Assembly (NCBI GenBank): GCA_963785755.1
Contig: CAWAXG010000002.1
Coordinates: 434,001 to 498,000 of the forward strand
Source: JACCXG01 sp963785755
Lineage (GTDB): Bacteria > Acidobacteriota > Vicinamibacteria > Vicinamibacterales > 2-12-FULL-66-21
Length of the DNA stretch: 64,000 bases
Direction: 5' to 3'
The position numbers and the translations under genes were made by a program. Under the pieces are notes generated by a model. It ran no database searches, was not told the DNA's origin, and saw nothing but the letters and a program-made list of their open reading frames with translations. Below, one piece after another: positions 30,299 to 39,413 of the stretch; within the stretch, counting starts at the first letter, position 1, and each line of letters begins with the position of its first letter.

Positions 30299-32737
30299 TC
30301 ACTTCATCGGGACGCTGAGCCGTACCGGGGCACCCGCGGTCACCGAGATGGCGTGCCGCTTCTCGCCGAACTGTGGATGCCGGAACACGAGCTCATGCGG
30401 GCCGACCGACACCTCGAGGTTGCCGATGGGGGTCTCGCCCACGCGTTTCCCGTCGATCCAGACCTCGGCCCACGGCGTCGCGTTCAGGTTCACTTTGCCC
30501 TTCGGTAACTCGACCGTGAGTGACGCCACTTTCCCTGCCGTCACCTGCACGACGCGGGTCTCGCGATACCCGAGCGTCTGGTTGACCAGCTCGAGCACGT
30601 GACGGCCGGCGGCCATCATCAGGCGATCGCTCTCCGTCGTGCCAATCAGATGCCCTTCTTCGCGGACTTCAATCGTGACCGGGGCATTGATCCTCACCCA
30701 TCCCGAGACCGGACCCTCGGCCGCCGCCGGAATAGCCGGGGCGACAAGGGACGCGGTCGTACCCGCAAGCACCTTGACGGTGTGCTTCGACATGCCGGTC
30801 TCGCTCTCCAGCACGACCTCGTGATCGCCCGGAGTTATCCCTTCGAGCGTGATCGGCGCGACGCCGCGGGGGACACCGTCAACGGTGACCTTTGCGCCGT
30901 CGGGCTGCGAATGCACCACGAGCATGCCGGTCAGCGGCGTATCCGCGAATTCCAGGTACTGCGACACCTGGCCGCCGGCGGGAACCTGGAACGGAATCAC
31001 CCGCGGCACGCCGCGGCCGCGCAGCTCGAGGATGTGCGATCCCGCAGGCAGCGACACGCGCGCCGGCGTCATGCCACGCGTCACGCCGTCGACGAACACT
31101 TCGACGCCGGCAGGACTCGACTGCACGATCAGCGTTCCGAGCTCAGGCGGCGGAGTGGTCGTATTGGACTTCCAGGCGAACACGCCGCCACCAATCACGG
31201 CAACGGCGCCGACGATGGCGGCGACGAGGCTGGCGCGCGGGCGCGCGCGCGGCGGCGCGGGAGGCGCACTCACAGCCGCGGGCGGTTCGACCACGTCGGC
31301 ATTCTCGACACCGTCCACGTTCTCGGTCTCGAGCGGCGGGAGTACGCTGTCCAGATCCTCGAAGGTCCAGGGCGCGTCGAACGGCGTCGTCGTCCTCTCC
31401 TGAGGCGGCGGTTCCGGTGGGCTCACGGGCTCGGCGACTTTCGCTGGCGGCTCGAGCCTGGGGGCGCGATCCACCGCACCCTTCAGATCGCTGACCGGGA
31501 TCAAATCGGCGAGCGTCGGCAGCTCCCGAAGCGAGCGGGTCGTATTGCGCGCCGCGGGCGCTTCCGGCGCCGCCTCAGTCCGTGGGGCCGCAGGCCGCTC
31601 GAACGGTCGAGACGCCGCCTGGGCATCGACTGGAGATGGTGCCGGAGAGGGCGGCGCCACGCGCGGCGCCGGGATCTCGGCTACGGTCCTTGCCGGCGGC
31701 GGATCGACCGGCCGCGGACCTGGCGGCGGCAATTCGATCGCGATCGGCGCCGGCACGTCAATCGCGCGCAGTGCCGGCGACGGCGCCGGCGCCATTGTGC
31801 TGACAACGGCGAGTGCAGGCGCGACTGGAGACTCGAGCATGACCGCCATGTCCTGCGACAGGAAGGTCTCGAGCGCGACCGGCGCGGCGACATATGTGGA
31901 ATCGCTCGCGAGCGTTTCTTCGAGCGCGGCCAGCGCCTCGGGCGCCGACGCGTAGGCACGGCGGACATCCAGCTGCAGCGTCCGCGCGAGCCAGTTGCGG
32001 AACGCGTTCGACAGCGGGCGTTCCTCGCCGTACGGCGAGCGCTCGCGTGCCTGCATCAGCAGGCTGGGGATGGCGTGCGGGAACTCTTCGGCGGCCAGCG
32101 GCCGTCCGAGCACGAGCGACAGCGCGGTGACGCCGATGCCGTTGACATCCGCGCGATGATCGAACCTCGACATTCCCGCCGACGACGGCATGGCGATCCG
32201 GAACTCCTGCCAGAGCCGCTCGCGTCCGAACTGAAGCTGCTCGACGGCCGAGCCCACGACGTGCTCGACGATCACGAGCCGCGCGTGCGGCGTCACGATG
32301 ATCCGTTCCGGCGCGATCAACCCGTGCGAGGCGTCGCGCGCATTCTCGTGCAGCAGCGCGACCGCGGGGACGAGCTGACGGATCAGGCAGAGCGCCGCGT
32401 TGGTATCGAGCTGAAGGCGGCGCAGGTGCGCGACGCGCAGGATTTCGGAGAGTCGTGTGCCCTCGACGTGATCGGAGACGACGGCCAGCGACCCGTTGCC
32501 CTGCATTCGATCGATGCGCCGCACACGCGCGTAGTAGGCGTGGCGGAAGTTCACCAGGCGCGCGGTCCGCTCGCGCAGCGCGAACTCGAATGAGGGAACG
32601 GCAGTCAATGCCGGCCGCAGCCGCAGAATCTGCAGGAGCTCACCGGTGGTGGCGTCCGCGGCAACCACGCGCTCGCCGATGCCGTCGGCAAAGAGGGGGG
32701 CTTCCGCGCGATCGATCGAAGAGGATGCCAGACTCAT
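30299..32737 (-). CDS. Pseudokinase-like protein with PEGA repeats
   Basis: In this 812-residue protein, residues about 20-285 follow a protein-kinase C-lobe outline. The catalytic loop reads HGLIAPERIIV (138-148) where active kinases have HxDxxxxN, and the DFG position reads VEHV. Metal-binding and catalytic residues are therefore missing and it is most likely a pseudokinase. A 210-residue Pro/Ala-rich linker leads to one transmembrane helix (502-522, ASLVAAIVGAVAVIGGGVFAW). The exterior carries three to four PEGA domains (GTLIVQSSPAGVEVFVDGV; GMLVVHSQPDGAKVTVDGVP; VNLNATPWAEVWIDGKRVGE). PEGA domains are surface or S-layer-associated beta modules. It is first of the three-gene minus-strand group with the TPR-TonB and HTH-TolB genes. 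Confidence 0.78.
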   Translation of the reverse strand: MSLASSSIDRAEAPLFADGIGERVVAADATTGELLQILRLRPALTAVPSFEFALRERTARLVNFRHAYYARVRRIDRMQGNGSLAVVSDHVEGTRLSEILRVAHLRRLQLDTNAALCLIRQLVPAVALLHENARDASHGLIAPERIIVTPHARLVIVEHVVGSAVEQLQFGRERLWQEFRIAMPSSAGMSRFDHRADVNGIGVTALSLVLGRPLAAEEFPHAIPSLLMQARERSPYGEERPLSNAFRNWLARTLQLDVRRAYASAPEALAALEETLASDSTYVAAPVALETFLSQDMAVMLESPVAPALAVVSTMAPAPSPALRAIDVPAPIAIELPPPGPRPVDPPPARTVAEIPAPRVAPPSPAPSPVDAQAASRPFERPAAPRTEAAPEAPAARNTTRSLRELPTLADLIPVSDLKGAVDRAPRLEPPAKVAEPVSPPEPPPQERTTTPFDAPWTFEDLDSVLPPLETENVDGVENADVVEPPAAVSAPPAPPRARPRASLVAAIVGAVAVIGGGVFAWKSNTTTPPPELGTLIVQSSPAGVEVFVDGVTRGMTPARVSLPAGSHILELRGRGVPRVIPFQVPAGGQVSQYLEFADTPLTGMLVVHSQPDGAKVTVDGVPRGVAPITLEGITPGDHEVVLESETGMSKHTVKVLAGTTASLVAPAIPAAAEGPVSGWVRINAPVTIEVREEGHLIGTTESDRLMMAAGRHVLELVNQTLGYRETRVVQVTAGKVASLTVELPKGKVNLNATPWAEVWIDGKRVGETPIGNLEVSVGPHELVFRHPQFGEKRHAISVTAGAPVRLSVPMK

Positions 32738-33007
32738 ATTTGGAGTACCTTGCGGTCGCCTCGTGCAACCCGCAGACCAGAATTGGACACGCCGACGGCC
32801 GAGTCAGGAAGTCCCGTATTCCCAATAACTCTGGGCCTTTCGTCGCGATCGGTCGGAAGCGCCCATTTACAGTGTTGGTGGGTCGAATGCGAATCTGTAA
32901 TCGACCTTCGTCGTCCGTCGCGGCCCCGCCGGCGCCGCCCGTGAGCCTCCGGCTCTCGGGGTATCCTGTTAGACCTTTTGCACGTTTTGCACTCAGGAGA
33001 GGACGCG

Positions 33008-34633
33008 ATGAGATTCACGATCGGGCACCGGCCGCTGCTCGCGGGAGCGGCGCTGCTGGCCGGTCTCGCCCTGGCGCCGATATCCGCACAGCAGGCGCCG
33101 GAGCGGGTCGACTTCGACGCGATTTACAAAATCAAGGAGGAGGGATTCCAGCGATCGCGAGTGATGGAGATCACGAGCTGGCTGACCGATGTCTATGGCC
33201 CGCGGCTGACCAATTCACCCGGATTCCGCAAAGCCGGCGAATGGGCGGTCAAGGAGATGACGTCGTGGGGCCTCGCCAACGCGAAGCTCGAACCCTTCGG
33301 ACCGTTCGGACGGGGCTGGGCCAATGAGAAGTTCCTGCTGACCGCGACGACCCCGGGCGGGAGCTTCCCGGTCATCGGTATGTCGACTGCCTGGACTCCG
33401 GGAACCAATGGACTCGTCTCGGGAGACGCGATCGTCGCCGTCGTCGAAACCGACGAGGACGTCGCCCGCTTCAAGGGCAAGCTGCAGGGCAGGGTCGTGT
33501 TCACCCAGGCGCTGCGCGAGGTGCCCGCACTCTGGGCGGCGCAGGCGACCCGCTACTCGGACAAGGAGCTCGACGATCTTCGGCACGAGACCGACGCGAC
33601 GCCTCGCGGCCGCGCCGGCGGCCGGGCCGGCGGAACCGGACGGTTCGGCGGGCGCGGAGCCGCCGCAATTTCCTTCGCCCAGCGCCGGACGCAGTTCTTC
33701 AAAGACGAGGGCGTGCTCGCGACGATCACCGCCGGACGCGGCGACGGCGGCAACGTGTTCGTCGGCGGCGCCGCCGCCAATCGGCAGGCGGGCGCCGATC
33801 CCGGACTGCCCGCCATCGTCATCTCGGTCGAGCATTACGGACGGATCGTCCGGACGCTCGACAAGAGCATGCCGGTCAGGATCGATCTGGACATCAAGAA
33901 CTCGTTCATCGACGAGACCATGTCGTTCAACGTCGTGGCGGAGATTCCCGGCACGGACAAGGCCGATGAGATCGTGATGCTCGGCGCGCACTTCGATTCA
34001 TGGCATGGCGGCACCGGCGCCACCGACAATGCCGCCGGTTCGGCGGTGATGATGGAAGCGATGCGCATCCTGAAGCAAACGGGGCTTCGACTGCGGCGGA
34101 CCGTGCGGATCGGGTTGTGGGGGGGCGAGGAACAGGGGCTGATCGGATCGCGCGAATACGTCACCGCGAATTTCGCCAACGTCTCCGATATGGTCCTGAA
34201 GCCGGCGCACGCGAAATTCGCGGGGTACTTCAACGTCGACAACGGCACCGGCGCGATCCGCGGCGTCTACCTGCAGGGCAACGAAGCCATCGGCCCGATC
34301 TTCGAGGCCTGGGTGAAACCGTTCCAGAATCTGGGGATGTCGGCGCTCACGATCAGGGATACCGGCGGCACCGATCATCAGTCGTTCGATCGCGTCGGAC
34401 TGCCTGGCTTCCAGTTCATTCAGGACGAGGTCGAGTACGACACCCGCACGCATCACTCGACCATGGATTTGTACGAACGGATCCAGGAGGCAGACATGCG
34501 CAAGAATGCGGTGATCGTCGCCGCATTCGCCTATCACGCGGCCAACCGCGACGAGAAGCTGCCGCGCAAGCCGCTGCCGGCTCCCGGCGGGCGCGGCCGC
34601 GGCGCCGGAACGCCATCGGCTGAGAATCGGTGA
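33008..34633 (+). CDS. Secreted M28-family zinc peptidase with PA-type insert
   Basis: The 541-residue exported metallopeptidase is probably an aminopeptidase. It has a signal peptide (LLAGAALLAGLALAPISAQQ). The prodomain-like lead region (FDAIYKIKEEGFQRSRVMEI) is followed by a protease-associated-type insert (about 110-300) holding a Gly/Arg-rich loop. The catalytic part keeps the co-catalytic zinc set: GAHFDSW with His and Asp, GATDNAAGS Asp, GGEEQGLIGS Glu-Glu, NVDNGTG Asp, and HHSTMD His. The ATG at 33008 has AGGAG about nine bases upstream. It is divergent from the PEGA gene across a 270-base gap that should contain both promoters. Confidence 0.9.
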   Translation: MRFTIGHRPLLAGAALLAGLALAPISAQQAPERVDFDAIYKIKEEGFQRSRVMEITSWLTDVYGPRLTNSPGFRKAGEWAVKEMTSWGLANAKLEPFGPFGRGWANEKFLLTATTPGGSFPVIGMSTAWTPGTNGLVSGDAIVAVVETDEDVARFKGKLQGRVVFTQALREVPALWAAQATRYSDKELDDLRHETDATPRGRAGGRAGGTGRFGGRGAAAISFAQRRTQFFKDEGVLATITAGRGDGGNVFVGGAAANRQAGADPGLPAIVISVEHYGRIVRTLDKSMPVRIDLDIKNSFIDETMSFNVVAEIPGTDKADEIVMLGAHFDSWHGGTGATDNAAGSAVMMEAMRILKQTGLRLRRTVRIGLWGGEEQGLIGSREYVTANFANVSDMVLKPAHAKFAGYFNVDNGTGAIRGVYLQGNEAIGPIFEAWVKPFQNLGMSALTIRDTGGTDHQSFDRVGLPGFQFIQDEVEYDTRTHHSTMDLYERIQEADMRKNAVIVAAFAYHAANRDEKLPRKPLPAPGGRGRGAGTPSAENR

Positions 34634-34646
34634 CCGCCAGGGGACG

Positions 34647-35405
34647 GTGAGGGTGACTGCACGGCGTGACCATCCTCATCTTCTTCTGATTTTCGCGCTC
34701 TTCGCGGCCCTGTCGATCGTCTGGACGTGGCCCCTCGTCCGCCAGATTTCATCGCGGATCGCCTTCGACCCGGGCGATCCGCTGCTCAATACCTGGATCC
34801 TCTGGTGGAACTCCCGCGCGATCCCCTTCACGGACGAGTGGTGGAGCCCGCCGATCTTCTATCCGATGCGCGGGGCGCTGGCGCTGTCGGAGCATCTCGC
34901 CGGCATCGGTTTCTTCACCACGCCTCTCCTGCTCCTCGGCGGCACGCCCGCTCTCGCGTATAACGTCGCGCTGCTGCTGTCCTACGCGCTCTCGGGGTTC
35001 TTCAGCTACCTGCTCGTCAGGCGATTGACGGGATCCACGGCGGCGGCGCTGTGCGCGGGGCTCGCCTATGCGTTCGCCCCGTTTCGCGCCGGCCAACTGT
35101 CCCATCTCCAGGTCCTGACCTCGCAATGGCTGCCGCTGCAGCTGCTCGGGCTCCATGCCTACGTCGAGAGCGGCCGCCGGAAGTGGCTCGCCGTGTTCAG
35201 CGTCGCGCTCGTGCTGCAAGGGCTGTCGAACGGCTATTACCTGCTGTTCGCGCCGGTGCTGATCGCGCTCTGGATGGCCTGGTTCACGATCGCGCCACGA
35301 CGATGGCGGCAGGCTGCGGAAATCGCGGCGGCTGGCGCCATCGCCTCACTGGCGCTGCTTCCGACGGTTCTGGATACCGCGCCGTGCACGGCGCGCTCGG
35401 ACTGA
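34647..35405 (+). CDS. GT-C-like membrane protein, N-terminal part (frameshifted gene)
   Basis: These 252 codons form the first half of a polytopic membrane protein with about six helices. It opens with LLLIFALFAALSIVWTWPLV, then an external loop with FDPGDPLLNTWILWWNSRA and WSPPIFYPMRGALALSEH. Acidic residues in that first loop (DPGDP) are where GT-C glycosyltransferases keep catalytic Asp/Glu. The reading is genuine to codon CTG at 35370-35372. One base is then missing and the true product continues in another frame (next entry); the last residues here, DTAPCTARSD, are an artefact. The GTG start at 34647 lies 13 bases after the M28 stop, so the two genes may be co-transcribed. Confidence 0.65.
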   Translation: MRVTARRDHPHLLLIFALFAALSIVWTWPLVRQISSRIAFDPGDPLLNTWILWWNSRAIPFTDEWWSPPIFYPMRGALALSEHLAGIGFFTTPLLLLGGTPALAYNVALLLSYALSGFFSYLLVRRLTGSTAAALCAGLAYAFAPFRAGQLSHLQVLTSQWLPLQLLGLHAYVESGRRKWLAVFSVALVLQGLSNGYYLLFAPVLIALWMAWFTIAPRRWRQAAEIAAAGAIASLALLPTVLDTAPCTARSD

Positions 35406-36622
35406 CCAGAGGCCGCACGGAGATCATGCAGTTCAACGCCAAAGCGGGTTCGTTCCTGAACCCGCCGCACATGCTCGCCCTGTGGCCGCCGCGCGACGTG
35501 CCGACGATCGAGGACTTCCTCTTCCCCGGCGTCACGATGGTTGCCATTGTCCTCATCGCGCTGCTGTTCGTGATCTGGTCGTGGCGCCGGAGCCCCGACA
35601 ACCGGCGCTCAGTGTTCCTGTTCTACGTAGTCGCCACGCTGTTCATGGCGGCGCTCAGCTTCGGCCCGGCCGCGCCCGACGCCGACGCGCTCCGCTGGCT
35701 GCGGCCGTACGAATGGCTCGTGCATCTTCCGGGATTCAGCGGGCTGCGCGTCCCCGTGCGATTCGCGATGTTGATGGCGCTCTGCCTCGCCGTTGCCGGC
35801 GGCCTGGCCCTCGAGATTCTGCCACTGGGACGGACGCGACGGCTGATTCTTGCAACCGCGATCGCCATCGGGATCGGTCTCGACGGATTCATGCAGCCGA
35901 TGGGGGTCACGCCCCCGCCCGGCCGGGTCGAGTTGCCGAACGTGCCGGCGGCAACGGTGCTCGAGCTGCCGCCCGACGACGCGGCCGTGAGCGTCGGCGC
36001 AATGTTTCGATCGATTTCGCACGGGCGGCCGCTCATCAATGGTTACAGCGGCTACATCCCGACCCACTACGGCATCCTCTGCCTGTCGCTCAGGCGCGAC
36101 GATCCGTCGGCGGTCATCGAGCTCGCGCGCGGCCGCACGCTGCTCATCATCGTGTCGGAGCGCCGCGATCCCGCCGGCGACTTCCGCCGCGTGATCGAAT
36201 CCATTCCCGGCATCGAGCGCGGCGGCGTCTCGGGCGCCGGCATCTGGTACGTCCTGCGCTCGCAGCCCCGCGATCGACGGCCGCAGGGGGGAACAGCCCT
36301 CACCTTCACCCACACCACCCTCCCACGCAGCCACGTCGTCCTCGACTTCGGCACGGAGCGCGTCGTGCGCACCCTCGAGTTCCCGCTGCGTAGCCGCTGG
36401 CAGGAATTCGGCCGCCGCTTCGCAATCGAAACCTCCGCCGACGGCACGACCTGGCAGACCGTCTGGGAGGACTGGACCGGAGGCCCCGCGATCGCCGCCG
36501 CACTCGAGGATCAGGTCAAGGTGCCGGTGCAGTTGGTGCTGCCGGACGTCACCGCGCGGTATTTGCGCCTGCACCCGGTGGAGGAGTGGTTGCTCGAGGA
36601 GTTGGTCGTAAAAGGACCGTAG
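35375..36622 (+). CDS. GT-C-like membrane protein, C-terminal part with discoidin-like domain
   Basis: This continues the previous entry after the one-base deletion at 35373-35374. From YRAVHGALGLTRGRTEIMQF it runs through further transmembrane helices (VAIVLIALLFVIWSWRR; SVFLFYVVATLFMAALSFG; LMALCLAVAGGLALEILPL), then a soluble domain (ATVLELPPDDAAVSVGAMFR; RTLLIIVSERRDPAGDFRRV). It ends with about 100 residues resembling an F5/8-type C (discoidin) carbohydrate-binding fold: SHVVLDFGTERVVRTLEFPL; RRFAIETSADGTTWQTVWED; VTARYLRLHPVEEW. A polyprenol-linked sugar transferase with its own sugar-binding tail is the best guess. Without the frame repair a start at ATG 35426 would be called. Confidence 0.65.
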   Translation, partial: YRAVHGALGLTRGRTEIMQFNAKAGSFLNPPHMLALWPPRDVPTIEDFLFPGVTMVAIVLIALLFVIWSWRRSPDNRRSVFLFYVVATLFMAALSFGPAAPDADALRWLRPYEWLVHLPGFSGLRVPVRFAMLMALCLAVAGGLALEILPLGRTRRLILATAIAIGIGLDGFMQPMGVTPPPGRVELPNVPAATVLELPPDDAAVSVGAMFRSISHGRPLINGYSGYIPTHYGILCLSLRRDDPSAVIELARGRTLLIIVSERRDPAGDFRRVIESIPGIERGGVSGAGIWYVLRSQPRDRRPQGGTALTFTHTTLPRSHVVLDFGTERVVRTLEFPLRSRWQEFGRRFAIETSADGTTWQTVWEDWTGGPAIAAALEDQVKVPVQLVLPDVTARYLRLHPVEEWLLEELVVKGP

Positions 36623-36642
36623 CGTCGTGACCGGTGGGATCG

Positions 36643-36749
36643 CGTCGTGATCGGTGATCGGTGATCAGTGATCGGTGATCAAATCACGGGGCCTGAGTCT
36701 CCCATCCCTCCGATCCCCGATCACCGATCACCGATCACCGATCACGACG
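36643..36749. repeat. Word-type inverted repeat (GTGATCG words)
   Basis: Left arm 36643-36675 is CGTCGTGATC followed by repeated GGTGATC words. The right arm 36717-36749 is its complement with a single mismatch over 33 bases. The 41-base centre holds AAATCACGGGGCC. It fills the gap between two convergent genes (ends 36622 and 36754) and could serve as a bidirectional terminator. A degenerate start of the same word, GTCGTGACCGGTG, precedes it at 36624. Confidence 0.85.
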
Positions 36750-36753
36750 CTGA

Positions 36754-37722
36754 TTACGGCTTCATGCCCGCCTTCCACTCCGGCTTGAACGTCGAGTTCG
36801 CGAGCCAGAACACGGGCTCGATCATCGAGCGGATCGTGTCGGTCATGTGGACGAAGTCGATCCGGGTGATGTCGTCCGCGGGCGTGTGGTACTCCTTGTG
36901 CAGCCCGTAGCTGGAAACGGTGTGCGCAACGACGCCGCGGCGGGCGAACTGGACGTTGTCGGACCGCACGAAGAATTTCATTTCCGGATGCGGATCCTGC
37001 ACCAGACGTGCTCCGCGTCGTGCGAGCTCCGATCCCAGATTCGATCGTTCGTAACCGGTCAGCCACAGCGTGCGTGCCGGAACCTTGTTATCCGGGCGGC
37101 CGATCATCTCGAACTGCAGGTTGGCGACGATCTGCGACAACGGCACGGTCGGCTTGTCGGCGAAGTGCCGCGAGCCGACGCCGCCGCGCTCTTCGCTCCC
37201 AAACAGGGCAAACACCACGGTCCTGCGCGGACGACGCCCCTTCGCGAGCGCTTCCATCAACTCCAGCACAGCGATCGTTCCCGACGCGTCATCGTCCGCG
37301 CCGTTGTAGATCGCGTCAGGCGGTGCGTTCGCGCGGTCGGAGCGACTGCCGAGATGATCGAGGTGCGCGCTGAGGAGAATCACCTCCTGCCGCAGCGCTG
37401 CGTCACGGCCCGGCAGCCTGCCGACGGCGTTCCAGGTTCGACCATCGCCCTTGACTGCGACGACCTGAACGAAGCCGCCGTCGTCTCCGAGGGGTTCGAG
37501 GCCGAGGCGGCGCATGCACGCGGCTGCATACGATGCCGCGAGCCATTCGTCGCGGGTTCCACTGCCCCGGCCGTTCAGCGCATCGCCGGCCAGGAACTCC
37601 ATATGTGCGCGAACGGACGCTTCGGACACGGGAATATTTCGTGCCGCCGGGTGAAACGCGCGGAGCGCGCAACCTGTATTGCAGACCGTGACAAGGACCA
37701 GAATGGAGAGGATGGGCTTCAC
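36754..37722 (-). CDS. M28-family peptidase, probable lipoprotein
   Basis: The 322-residue exported zinc aminopeptidase-like protein is shorter than the enzyme at 33008 and lacks the PA insert. Metal ligands are visible as His/Asp in SAHLDHLG, Asp in NGADDDASG, Glu-Glu in GSEERGGVGS, an acidic residue in LQFEMIGRPD and His in EYHTPADD. The signal sequence KPILSILVLVTVCNTGC ends with a cysteine and may be a lipobox, though Asn at -3 is poor. It is divergent from the Oar-like receptor by 65 bases. Confidence 0.88.
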   Translation of the reverse strand: MKPILSILVLVTVCNTGCALRAFHPAARNIPVSEASVRAHMEFLAGDALNGRGSGTRDEWLAASYAAACMRRLGLEPLGDDGGFVQVVAVKGDGRTWNAVGRLPGRDAALRQEVILLSAHLDHLGSRSDRANAPPDAIYNGADDDASGTIAVLELMEALAKGRRPRRTVVFALFGSEERGGVGSRHFADKPTVPLSQIVANLQFEMIGRPDNKVPARTLWLTGYERSNLGSELARRGARLVQDPHPEMKFFVRSDNVQFARRGVVAHTVSSYGLHKEYHTPADDITRIDFVHMTDTIRSMIEPVFWLANSTFKPEWKAGMKP

Positions 37723-37787
37723 AACCCGATAATATTCAGGTTTCCGATTACGGAGCCACTCATCAACTTTTCGCGTCTAATGCCCCT

Positions 37788-39413
37788 ATGACTTCGAATG
37801 CGCTGCGTGCCTTGATCGTTCTCGTGGTGGTCACCCTTTTCGTCACCGTTTCAGCTGACGCCCAGACCGCCCGCGCGACGATTCGTGGCGTCGTGCTGGA
37901 TCAGACGGGGGCCCGGCTGCCGGGCGCTCAGATCGTGGTCACTCGAGACGATACGAATGAATCACGGGAGGTTACCAGCGACGAAGAGGGCCGCTTCGCG
38001 GTTGCCGAGCTGGCCGCCGGACGCTACACCATCGAAGCGCGCCTGACCGGGTTCAGCATCTATCGCAACCGTGCGCATCTCACGGTCGGTCAGGAGTTGT
38101 GGCTCGAGCCCCAGCTCACCGTCGCCGCCACTGCGAGCGTCACGACCGGCGGCAGCGACTCGCGCATTCCGCTGCTCGAAAAGAATTCCCCGGCGATGAC
38201 CACGCTGATCGATCAGGATCAGGTGTCGAACCTGCCGCTCGACGGCCGCAACTTTCTCGAGCTCGCGCTGCTGTCGCCGGGCACGGTTCCGGCGCCGCAA
38301 GGATCCGCGAGCTCCGTCCGCGGCGACTTCGCGTTCATCACGAACGGCGCGCGCGAAGACTTCAACAACTACATCCTCGACGGCGTCTACAACGTCGACC
38401 CGAAGCTGAACACGCCCGCCGTGCGGCCGCCGGCCGACGGCATCCAGGAATTCGAGGTGGCGACGTCGACCTACGATGCGTCGTTCGGCCGCAATGCCGC
38501 CGGACAGGTCAACGTGCTCAGCCGCTCCGGCTCCAACCGATTCTCCGGAACAGGGTATGAGTTCCTTCGCAACGGCGCGCTCGATTCACGCAATCATTTC
38601 GCGCCGGATGATGTTGAGGACCCCGAATACAGCCGGCACCAGTTCGGCGGATCGATCGGCGGCCCGATCGCGCGCAACCGTGCCTTCTTCTTTGCCGATT
38701 ACGAGCACACGCGGCTGCGCGAGGGGATCACACGCGTCACGAACGTGCCGACGGCGCTCGAGCGCAGCGGCGATTTCTCGCAGTCGCTCTTCCCGCGGCC
38801 GGTCGACCCGTTCACGCAGCAGCTGCTGCCCGGCGGGGTGATTCCGCCCTTCTTCCAGCACCCCACCGGCGCCGCGATTGCCCGGCTCTATCCCGATCCG
38901 AATCGGAACCAGCCGTTTGCGAACTTCGTCTCGTCCCCGACGCTCGAAGACGACGTGCACCAGTTCGATGGCAAGATCGAATACAGCCTCAGCCCGCGCG
39001 CGCGATTCACGTCGCGTTACAGCTTTTCCGAGCGGGATCTGCTGGAGCCGTTCGCGGGAACGGGATTCTCGACGGTTCCGGGCTTCGGCAACCTGGTCGA
39101 TCGGCGAGGCCAGAACCTCGGCATCACCTTCACGGCCGCGTCGCCGCGATACGTCAACGACGCGCGGTTCGGTTACACCCGCGTCTCGATCGGCGTGTTC
39201 CCCGAGAACCCGACGACCAGCAACGCGTCGATCGGCCTGCCATCCCTGGCGACGAATCCGCGCGATCTCGGCCTGAGCCTCATCTCGATCGCGGGATACT
39301 CACCGCTCGGCCACGAGTACAACAACCCGCAGGAGAGTACAGTCCGACAGCTTCCAGCTCAGCGACACCGCGACGGTCGTGTGGGGCAGCCACCTGGTCA
39401 AGCTTGGCGGTGA
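37788..39413 (+). CDS. Oar-like TonB-dependent receptor, N-terminal part (frameshifted gene)
   Basis: This outer-membrane receptor of the Oar/carboxypeptidase-regulatory type begins with a signal peptide (LRALIVLVVVTLFVTVSADAQ). A CarboxypepD_reg-like domain follows (RATIRGVVLDQTGARLPGAQ; YTIEARLTGFSIY), then the plug (DQDQVSNLPLDGRNFLELAL; INGAREDFNNYILDGVYNVD in similar form; GRNAAGQVNVLSRSGSN) and the first barrel strands. The frame is genuine up to GTC at 39342-39344. One extra C at 39345 then derails it, and the final residues of this piece are out of frame. Such receptors import unknown substrates with TonB/ExbBD. Confidence 0.8.
   Translation: MTSNALRALIVLVVVTLFVTVSADAQTARATIRGVVLDQTGARLPGAQIVVTRDDTNESREVTSDEEGRFAVAELAAGRYTIEARLTGFSIYRNRAHLTVGQELWLEPQLTVAATASVTTGGSDSRIPLLEKNSPAMTTLIDQDQVSNLPLDGRNFLELALLSPGTVPAPQGSASSVRGDFAFITNGAREDFNNYILDGVYNVDPKLNTPAVRPPADGIQEFEVATSTYDASFGRNAAGQVNVLSRSGSNRFSGTGYEFLRNGALDSRNHFAPDDVEDPEYSRHQFGGSIGGPIARNRAFFFADYEHTRLREGITRVTNVPTALERSGDFSQSLFPRPVDPFTQQLLPGGVIPPFFQHPTGAAIARLYPDPNRNQPFANFVSSPTLEDDVHQFDGKIEYSLSPRARFTSRYSFSERDLLEPFAGTGFSTVPGFGNLVDRRGQNLGITFTAASPRYVNDARFGYTRVSIGVFPENPTTSNASIGLPSLATNPRDLGLSLISIAGYSPLGHEYNNPQESTVRQLPAQRHRDGRVGQPPGQAWR

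Noticed and set aside
36643..36749. Word repeats as CRISPR-like or microsatellite arrays
   Set aside because: They are organised as two complementary arms around a centre, not as head-to-tail arrays with variable spacers.
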